Shown: positions 6,499-10,940 of the stretch, one piece after another
Numbering within the stretch: the stretch's first letter is position 1
How the letters are laid out: each line of letters begins with the position of its first letter
Origin: Flemingiibacterium sp964603455
Lineage (GTDB): Bacteria; Bacillota; Clostridia; Oscillospirales; CAG-272
NCBI GenBank assembly: GCA_964603455.1
Contig: CAZRVL010000069.1
Location: 1 to 10,940, forward strand
Reading direction: 5' to 3'
Length of the DNA: 10,940 nucleotides
Made by a program: the position numbers and the translations under genes
Notes under the pieces: model-generated
The model's database searches: none
The model's input: the letters and a program-made list of their open reading frames with translations, nothing else
What the model was told of the DNA's origin: nothing

Positions 6499-7929
6499 TT
6501 ATTTTATCAGAACGAACTCAAAGCCGCACATCTTTGCGAGTGCTTCAAGCTCTGCCGTGACATCGCCACCGACTATGCCGTAATGCTGAGTTACGCCGTT
6601 TTCGATTATGCGGTTGAACAGCTCCTCGGGCGCAAGAGTCGGATGCTTGAAGTTTGCATGAGAATAGCTTGCAAGATAATGCTTTGTCGGCAGACATTCG
6701 ACAAGCGTGCAGACCATCTTCATCACGCCGTCCTTCTCGCTCATATGGAGCATAGTCTTCATTCCCGCCGGGAATACATACCATGCAAAGGGCGCACCTG
6801 CATATTTCCATGCAGTCTTTGCAAATCTTTCGTCACGTGCGATAACGACATTTTCGGGAGCTTCGCGGTAATCGTTCGGACCTGCATGACCTGCAACGAA
6901 GCCGCCGTTCGCATGATCTATGTAGAACGGCTCAATGAAGTTCGCATTGCTTCCGGCGAGCAGCTGCAAAATGTAGGTAGCAAGTCCGCCGCCTATATCT
7001 CCTTCGGGAACAGTCACCATCTCGATAGACTTGTCGGTCGGGGTAAAGCCCGGGCGCAGTCCGACATATTTGAACAGCACCGTATCAATGTCATTCAGCA
7101 CCAGAAGGTCGGTGTCGGCACGCTTTGCTATCTGCTCCATCGCATACGAAGCGCGTACAGATGCCTTGAACTTCTCGTAATCGACATTCGGCATCATTCT
7201 GTAGCTGTCGGCTATCGAAGCGGTAAGCTCATTCGTCAGCTCGTCAGAGACCTGAGAGATCTCATCGGTAAGCTCCTGAACACTGAGAAAATGTATCTCC
7301 GGTCCGATCTTCGAGAATATATTGTATGGGTCGAGATATGTAGCCCACATAGCTTCGTTGTAGCAGGACAGCAGACTCAAATTGGTCTTTCTGAGCTGAG
7401 AGCGGACATGAGCCGCCTTTGCGAAGGTACGGAACTTTTTCGATACCTCATCGAGCGTTCCGATAAAGCTCTCGCACATCGGTCTGTTGAAACGCTTGAA
7501 CGAGCCGGAAGCCTCTTGGACTCCGACCAATGCTCCGGCGGATAGGAAATCAATAAACTGGTTCTCATCGTTCGTATCGACTATGCTGAGGCTGTCGCGG
7601 ACGACCGAAGCAAAGAATATCGGCATAGGCGGCATATCGCGCAGGAAATGTATCCATGTGAAATCCTCAGCCCACGAAAGGTACATTGCGAAAACGCAAT
7701 CGACTCTTTCGACAAAGAATCTGTTCATCGCCTTTTCGACATCCTCGCGCTCATAAACGATGCCGTCATAAACAATATCGGCGAACTCACCGAAGCGATT
7801 CAAATATCTTTCGGCTTCATCGAGCTTTCTCGATTCATACGTACCGTCGGCAGTTCCCTCACCGAGCGCACGGAAACGCTTCGCTCCTATCAAAAGCATA
7901 CCGACCTTAGGTCTTGTATTCATATTCAT
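6499..7929 (-). CDS. Sugar isomerase of the L-arabinose/L-fucose isomerase superfamily
   Basis: Cytoplasmic metal-dependent aldose-ketose isomerase by family. The length of 476 residues is close to AraA (about 500). By eye the acidic and histidine residues fall where AraA has its metal ligands (E. coli Glu306, Glu333, His350, His450): here Glu309 (VPEGDIGG), Glu333 (FIEPFYIDHA), His348 (VAGHAGPNDY) and His449 (TQHYGIVGG). The N-terminal part starts PKVGMLLIGAKRFR in a Rossmann-like pattern. I chose ATG 7929 because GGTGAT lies just upstream; an upstream in-frame TTG at 7941 would add four residues and an ATG at 7923 would remove two. It is the first gene of an operon with a PMI-like enzyme and ROK kinase, led by a consensus promoter. 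The sequence is too divergent for me to say arabinose, fucose or another sugar. Confidence 0.8.
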   Translation of the reverse strand: MNMNTRPKVGMLLIGAKRFRALGEGTADGTYESRKLDEAERYLNRFGEFADIVYDGIVYEREDVEKAMNRFFVERVDCVFAMYLSWAEDFTWIHFLRDMPPMPIFFASVVRDSLSIVDTNDENQFIDFLSAGALVGVQEASGSFKRFNRPMCESFIGTLDEVSKKFRTFAKAAHVRSQLRKTNLSLLSCYNEAMWATYLDPYNIFSKIGPEIHFLSVQELTDEISQVSDELTNELTASIADSYRMMPNVDYEKFKASVRASYAMEQIAKRADTDLLVLNDIDTVLFKYVGLRPGFTPTDKSIEMVTVPEGDIGGGLATYILQLLAGSNANFIEPFYIDHANGGFVAGHAGPNDYREAPENVVIARDERFAKTAWKYAGAPFAWYVFPAGMKTMLHMSEKDGVMKMVCTLVECLPTKHYLASYSHANFKHPTLAPEELFNRIIENGVTQHYGIVGGDVTAELEALAKMCGFEFVLIK

Positions 7930-8056
7930 TTTAATCACCAACGATCTGCATATGGAGCATTATTTGTCCGTATATGCAAAAAATTCCTTTCCGCTCCTTA
8001 AGAGCTTGATCTGCGGCGTTCTTCAAAGCCTGCTTTCTCCATAAGAAAAAGGCAGC
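7930..8056 (-). promoter_or_regulatory. About 127-base leader of the sugar operon
   Basis: The region from the predicted start (about 8056) to the isomerase ATG holds a 7-bp inverted repeat, TGCATAT at 7947-7953 and ATATGCA at 7972-7978 with an 18-base loop, just upstream of the ribosome binding site, and a small GCTC-TTAAG-GAGC hairpin further up (about 7993-8005). I recognise no known riboswitch. It may hold an operator or a translation-controlling hairpin. Confidence 0.35.
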
Positions 8057-8062
8057 ATATAT

Positions 8063-8091
8063 ATTATACTACCTTTTCTTCGATTTGTCAA
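8063..8091 (-). promoter_or_regulatory. Consensus sigma-A promoter of the sugar isomerase operon
   Basis: TTGACA (8091-8086) and TATAAT (8068-8063) on the minus strand with a 17-base spacer, a perfect consensus match. It drives the isomerase, PMI-like and ROK kinase genes. So strong a core promoter implies that regulation, if any, is by a repressor or in the leader. Confidence 0.88.
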
Positions 8092-8127
8092 TACAATTTT
8101 TGAATATTTTTCAGTTGGTGGAACTAA

Positions 8128-8775
8128 TTACTTACAGAGTTTCATAAAGCCGGGGATGATGAGTGCGCCGACCGAATTTCCGAGCGACATTATGATTATG
8201 TAAACGACAGATTTAACGAGCCAGCCCGAGGTGAATCCGCCGCCGAGCCAGTATATCCAGAAATAAAACATATTCGCTATACAGTGCTCGAATTTCGCAA
8301 TTATGAAGACCATGACCGGAAGCACGACCATTATCACCTTCTGGAAGCTCTCGCAGGTCTTGTAGGAGTTCACGGCTATGTACATACAAAATCCGCAGCC
8401 GACCGCCAAAAGGAACACACTTATCGCCGTGTCATCGACCTTTCCTGTCACGACCGTGACCGAACGCGAATAAAGTGCCTCATAGACCTTCGTGAATCTG
8501 AGTATCAGCGCGAATATTCCCGTGCCGATGAAATTTCCGACCCAGATGATACCGAGCGTTCCGAGATAGGATGGCGGATTGTCGAGCAAATATCCTACCT
8601 TTCCGGTAAACAGATTGAAGCCGAAGGTAAGTATCGTCAAAAGACCGAGTGAGAAGAGGAATGCGCCGACGATATTATTTTCGACCGAGAGGAAAATAGT
8701 TCCGCCGAGTCCGATAGCCATTCCGGCGAGCACAGCCGGAAAAATAGTTTTTTTCACCATTATATGTTTCACCAT
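8128..8775 (-). CDS. Formate/nitrite transporter (FNT) family membrane protein
   Basis: FNT proteins are pentameric inner-membrane channels for formate, nitrite or hydrosulfide. This one has 215 residues, shorter than FocA/NirC (about 260-285), with little before the first membrane segment and a short C-terminus. Family features are NLFTGKVGY at 54-62 in the first half, GNFIGTG at 80-86, FEHCIANMFYF at 162-172 with His164 matching the conserved pore histidine, and GNSVGALIIPG at 199-209 in the second half. About six hydrophobic segments are visible. Two starts are possible: ATG 8775 (AAAAGGA only a couple of bases upstream) or ATG 8760 (GGTGA about 8 bases upstream, better spaced). It has its own promoter. 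The neighbouring symporter is on the same strand 68 bases upstream. Which anion it carries cannot be told. Confidence 0.83.
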   Translation of the reverse strand: MVKHIMVKKTIFPAVLAGMAIGLGGTIFLSVENNIVGAFLFSLGLLTILTFGFNLFTGKVGYLLDNPPSYLGTLGIIWVGNFIGTGIFALILRFTKVYEALYSRSVTVVTGKVDDTAISVFLLAVGCGFCMYIAVNSYKTCESFQKVIMVVLPVMVFIIAKFEHCIANMFYFWIYWLGGGFTSGWLVKSVVYIIIMSLGNSVGALIIPGFMKLCK

Positions 8776-8795
8776 GTCCTTTTCATTTTTATAAT

Positions 8796-8824
8796 ATTAT
8801 ATCATATAAAATAGTTTTTTTCAA
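8796..8824 (-). promoter_or_regulatory. Sigma-A promoter of the FNT gene
   Basis: TTGAAA (8824-8819) and TATAAT (8801-8796) on the minus strand, 17-base spacer. Transcription from about 8789 leaves only about 14 bases before ATG 8775 but about 29 before ATG 8760, which favours the second start. A small stem, TTCGT-CGA-ACGAA (about 8829-8841), lies between the symporter stop and the -35; it has no U-tract. Confidence 0.78.
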
Positions 8825-8843
8825 TCCTTCGTTCGACGAAAAT

Positions 8844-10136
8844 TCAGCTGTTATTTTGAAAATATCTGTCGGTTTCGCGCCAAAGCTCGGGAAGTCCCTT
8901 CATTATGTAAAAAATATTCAGCGCGGTCATAAGGCTCACCACAAGGTCGGACACGCCCCAAAGCCCCTCAGTCGGCAGAGCAGCCCCCAAAAGCACCGCT
9001 GCGGAATATATATATCTGTAAGCTTTTATCCCTCTGCCGCAGAGGAAGTAAAGGCATTCGCTGCCGTAATAAAACCAGCACAATATTGTAGCAAAGACGA
9101 AAACCATCACCGTGACCGTCATGAATATCCCCGAAAACGGTATGAAAGCTTCGAAAGCCGCGAGCGCAGTCGCCATGCCATCGCTCGACAAAGCTATTCC
9201 CTTCTCTTTTGCGATAAGCACCGAAAGTGCGGTCATCGAGCAGAGCACTCCCGTGTCGATAAATACTTCGAGCATACCGAAAATTCCCTGCACCACCGGC
9301 TCTGTCGAAGCCGAGCTTGAATGGGCTATCGGAGCTGTGCCGCAGCCGGCTTCGTTCGATACAATGCCGCGTGTGACTCCGAGCGAGACCGCACGCGAGG
9401 TGATGAATCCGAGGATACCGCCGCCGAAGGCTCTTTTCCCGATTGCAGCTTCGAATATCTCCGATATTATTTTCGGAAGGATGCCGATATTTGAAATTAT
9501 TATATACAGGGACATGAAGACGTAAAATATGCTTATCACCGGTATCGCGACCGAAACGAAATCAGCTATCCTGCGAAGCCCGCCCGAGATCATCAAAAAT
9601 ACGGCGATACACAAAAATATCCCTATGACGGCTCGATCTGTTCCAAGCAACGACTCTATGCAGACTGCGGCGGAATTTGACTGTATCGAGCTACCGAGCA
9701 TGAGAGATGAAGCAAGGCATAGCAGCGCAAACAGCCTTGCAGAGCCCTTCGCGCCCATATCGCTCATATAAAAATATGCGCCGCCGTGCCGACCGTTTGA
9801 TAGTCTCCTGTGTCCGAGTGCCAAAACCGTCTCGGCATATTTTATGAACATCGCGAACAGCGAGCTTATCCACATCCAAAATACCGCGCCCGCGCCGCCT
9901 ATCGCTATTGCCGATGCAACACCCGATATGTTCCCGACTCCGAGCGTACCTGCCAAAGCTATGCACATCGCTCTTGCCGGAGATATGTCTCCGCCGCTCT
10001 TTTTTAAAGCTGAGATCAGCATTTTCGGCTTCATACAGCGTCCCAGCCTCCAAAAAAGCACCGTGCCACACAAAAACACTGCTATCGTCAGCCCCGAACC
10101 GAAAAATACTCTGTTCAAAAGGTCGAATATATCCAT
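8844..10136 (-). CDS. AGCS-family sodium:alanine/glycine symporter
   Basis: Inner-membrane secondary transporter importing alanine, glycine or a similar small amino acid with sodium. It has 430 residues and about 10-11 hydrophobic segments, normal for the family. Signatures are LAGTLGVGNISGVASAI at 61-77, GGAGAVFWMW at 80-89 (most members have GGPGA), the core motif SNEAGCGTAPIAHSSS at 260-275, and WFYYGSECLYF at 354-364. ATG 10136 is chosen because AAGGAGA lies about 9 bases upstream; the in-frame GTG at 10145 is only about 2 bases from that site and would add three residues. The gene is divergent from groES across 282 bases. Its substrate (alanine, glycine, serine or other) is not readable from sequence. 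It precedes the FNT gene on the same strand, but that gene has its own promoter. Confidence 0.93.
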   Translation of the reverse strand: MDIFDLLNRVFFGSGLTIAVFLCGTVLFWRLGRCMKPKMLISALKKSGGDISPARAMCIALAGTLGVGNISGVASAIAIGGAGAVFWMWISSLFAMFIKYAETVLALGHRRLSNGRHGGAYFYMSDMGAKGSARLFALLCLASSLMLGSSIQSNSAAVCIESLLGTDRAVIGIFLCIAVFLMISGGLRRIADFVSVAIPVISIFYVFMSLYIIISNIGILPKIISEIFEAAIGKRAFGGGILGFITSRAVSLGVTRGIVSNEAGCGTAPIAHSSSASTEPVVQGIFGMLEVFIDTGVLCSMTALSVLIAKEKGIALSSDGMATALAAFEAFIPFSGIFMTVTVMVFVFATILCWFYYGSECLYFLCGRGIKAYRYIYSAAVLLGAALPTEGLWGVSDLVVSLMTALNIFYIMKGLPELWRETDRYFQNNS

Positions 10137-10304
10137 AAAGCGCACTCTCCTTCTCCGATATGATCTTTACGCGCCGATATATCATTTTATGACGAATACT
10201 ATCATTTTAGCACTCCGAAGCACTGCTTGCCCCCTGTCGAACAGTTAAATATTTCATAATATAATTTCTTTTGTTAATAATATGTAAACTATAGCAAAAA
10301 ACAC
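10137..10304. other. Upstream region of the symporter gene, divergent from groES
   Basis: No gene seen. The AT-rich part at about 10240-10290 should hold the symporter promoter on the minus strand; only poor matches are visible, for example TTTACA (about 10288-10283) with TATATT-like hexamers downstream at non-ideal spacing. AGCACT occurs twice, at 10209-10214 and 10219-10224, and TTAGCACTC at 10207-10215 is identical to the left half of the groES CIRCE element. Confidence 0.4.
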
Positions 10305-10333
10305 TTGATTTTTTTCGAAAATGGATGTACAAT
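10305..10333 (+). promoter_or_regulatory. Sigma-A promoter of groES-groEL
   Basis: TTGATT (10305-10310) and TACAAT (10328-10333) with a 17-base spacer on the plus strand. The predicted start near 10340 places the CIRCE element at about +6 to +33, as expected for HrcA repression. Confidence 0.78.
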
Positions 10334-10345
10334 ATACATTGTAAG

Positions 10346-10372
10346 TTAGCACTCAACAAATTGGAGTGCCAA
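10346..10372 (+). promoter_or_regulatory. CIRCE element (HrcA operator)
   Basis: TTAGCACTC at 10346-10354, nine bases, then GAGTGCCAA at 10364-10372. This is the CIRCE layout TTAGCACTC-N9-GAGTGCTAA with a single mismatch in the right arm. HrcA binds it and represses groESL until heat or unfolded protein titrates GroEL away. Confidence 0.95.
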
Positions 10373-10418
10373 CACTAAAAAAGCAAATTTAAATCTCATT
10401 TCAGGGAGGAACATAAAA

Positions 10419-10703
10419 ATGACAATCAAACCCCTTTGCGACCGTGTAGTCGTAAAAATGACCGAAGCCGAGGAGACCACCAAGAGCGGAATCATTCTCG
10501 CAGGAACTGCTAAGGAAAAGCCCCAGGTTGCTGAGGTCGTAGCCGTAGGTCCGGGCGGACTCGTTGACGGCAAGGAAGTCAAGATGACTGTTGAAGTTGG
10601 ACAGAAGGTCATCACCAGCAAGTACTCGGGCACCGAAGTAAAGTGCGATGGCGTTGAGTACATCATCGTTCGCCAGAGCGACATACTCGCTGTTGTCGAA
10701 TAA
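10419..10703 (+). CDS. groES: Co-chaperonin GroES (Hsp10)
   Basis: GroES forms the heptameric lid of the GroEL folding chamber. At 94 residues it has normal length. It opens IKPLCDRVVVKMTEAEETTK; the mobile loop (about 15-34) carries the GroEL-binding hydrophobic triplet Ile-Ile-Leu at 25-27 in SGIILAGTAKEKP; VVAVGPGG follows at 40-47 and the C-terminus is EYIIVRQSDILAVVE. The ribosome binding site AGGGAGGA (10403-10410) is 8 bases before the ATG. It is the first gene of the CIRCE-controlled operon. The 186-base gap before groEL is unusually long and structured for this operon, where short gaps are common. Confidence 0.98.
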   Translation: MTIKPLCDRVVVKMTEAEETTKSGIILAGTAKEKPQVAEVVAVGPGGLVDGKEVKMTVEVGQKVITSKYSGTEVKCDGVEYIIVRQSDILAVVE

Positions 10704-10706
10704 TCA

Positions 10707-10731
10707 AAAGGCTTCAAAACAAGTAGCCTTT
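10707..10731 (+). other. Hairpin just after groES
   Basis: AAAGGCT (10707-10713) pairs with AGCCTTT (10725-10731) around an 11-base loop, starting 4 bases after the groES stop. It is followed by AAGC rather than a U-run, so it looks more like a 3'-end stabilising stem than a terminator. Confidence 0.5.
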
Positions 10732-10743
10732 AAGCAAATGCCA

Positions 10744-10809
10744 AGGCGGTATCTATTCGGTCGCCGCAGCCGAACGAACGGTCACAGATATGACCTACCG
10801 CCTAGCGGC
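10744..10809 (+). ncRNA. Candidate structured RNA in the groES-groEL spacer
   Basis: A closing stem pairs AGGCGGTA (10744-10751) with TACCGCCT (10796-10803), 8 bp perfect. Inside are two perfect 5-bp hairpins: TTCGG/CCGAA (10756-10760 with 10770-10774, 9-base loop) and GGTCA/TGACC (10780-10784 with 10791-10795, 6-base loop). This gives a three-way junction. The first loop holds GCCGC (10763-10767), complementary to GCGGC at 10805-10809 just after the closing stem, allowing a 5-bp GC-only pseudoknot. An alternative CCGC-CTA-GCGG hairpin (10798-10808) would break the closing stem. I recognise no known family: there is no T-loop of a tRNA and no hammerhead core. Whether it acts in cis or is processed out is unknown. 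Confidence 0.5.
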
Positions 10810-10817
10810 AGCTTCAG

Positions 10818-10851
10818 TCGAGAGTCCTCGTGACGCTCGAAAAAAATTTTT
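10818..10851 (+). terminator. Terminator-like or attenuator hairpin upstream of groEL
   Basis: TCGAG-a-GTC (10818-10826) pairs with GAC-g-CTCGA (10832-10840) around CTCGT, with one A-G mismatch, followed by A6T5 (10841-10851). The T-run is separated from the stem by the A-run, so it is not a textbook intrinsic terminator, but it could cause partial termination, pausing or RNA processing between the two genes. Confidence 0.4.
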
Positions 10852-10889
10852 CACGCGGCAATATAAAATATATAAGGAGATCATGAATC

Positions 10890-10940
10890 ATGGCAAAGAA
10901 TATTACCTATGGAATCGAAGCTCGCAACTCGCTTCTCGCA
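10890..10940 (+). CDS. groEL: Chaperonin GroEL (Hsp60), first 17 codons only
   Basis: The ATG at 10890 opens MAKNITYGIEARNSLLA, the usual start of GroEL (family MAK-x-I-x-(F/Y)-G-x-(D/E)-AR). AAGGAGA (10874-10880) is 9 bases upstream. The gene runs past the window end. The position after groES and the shared CIRCE-controlled promoter support the call. Confidence 0.95.
   Translation, partial: MAKNITYGIEARNSLLA

Noticed and set aside
6481..7545. 354-codon plus-strand open frame across the isomerase gene
   Set aside because: Antisense shadow of the isomerase; the composition is that of a reversed coding strand.
7999..8043. Short 14-codon open frame in the sugar-operon leader (ATG near 8043, minus strand)
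   Set aside because: No ribosome binding site and almost at the predicted transcript start; no sign it is a leader peptide.
10346..10717. 123-codon minus-strand open frame over groES
   Set aside because: Antisense to groES and its CIRCE/promoter region; no supporting signal.
10744..10809. tRNA, hammerhead, twister or known riboswitch as identity of the spacer RNA
   Set aside because: No T-loop or anticodon arm, no CUGANGA/GAAA hammerhead core, no twister AAGCC block, and no riboswitch consensus I could place; left as unassigned.
10648..10833. 61-codon plus-strand open frame spanning the groES end and the spacer
   Set aside because: Starts out of frame inside groES and runs through the structured RNA; no start signal and no domain.

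Overview
This window looks like part of the chromosome of a Gram-positive Clostridia-type bacterium, possibly a Ruminococcus or other Oscillospiraceae relative. The evidence is near-consensus sigma-A promoters with 17-base spacers, strong AGGAGG-type ribosome binding sites, and a CIRCE (HrcA) operator in front of groES. The genus is an inference from general character. I see no mobile element, CRISPR array, tRNA or rRNA.

Almost everything up to about 10.14 kb is transcribed on the minus strand. In transcription order: an AGCS sodium:amino-acid symporter (10136-8844); a short formate/nitrite-type channel (8775-8128) with its own promoter; a sugar cluster consisting of an L-arabinose/L-fucose isomerase-family enzyme (7929-6499), a long class I mannose-6-phosphate isomerase-like protein (6466-4652) and a ROK-family sugar kinase (4655-3768); an RpiR/MurR-type regulator (3635-2766) with its own promoter and a pair of palindromic operators; and carA-carB (2604 to past position 1), which make carbamoyl phosphate for arginine and pyrimidine synthesis. 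On the plus strand from 10305 is the heat-shock operon groES-groEL, with groEL cut by the window end.

The three sugar genes read as one operon: a near-perfect promoter at 8063-8091, a 32-base gap between isomerase and PMI, and an ATGA overlap between PMI and kinase. A plausible scheme is aldose/ketose isomerisation, phosphorylation by the ROK kinase, then entry to fructose-6-phosphate through the PMI-like enzyme. The substrate cannot be read from sequence, and no transporter or glycosidase lies beside the genes.

The most interesting non-coding signals are as follows. The 186-base groES-groEL spacer can fold into a three-way junction with a possible 5-bp GC pseudoknot, flanked by two further hairpins. 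The RpiR promoter is followed by two AGTTACGTAA-type palindromic boxes 20 bp apart. A 12-bp perfect inverted repeat has one arm inside the car promoter spacer. A long hairpin contains the -35 region of the RpiR promoter.
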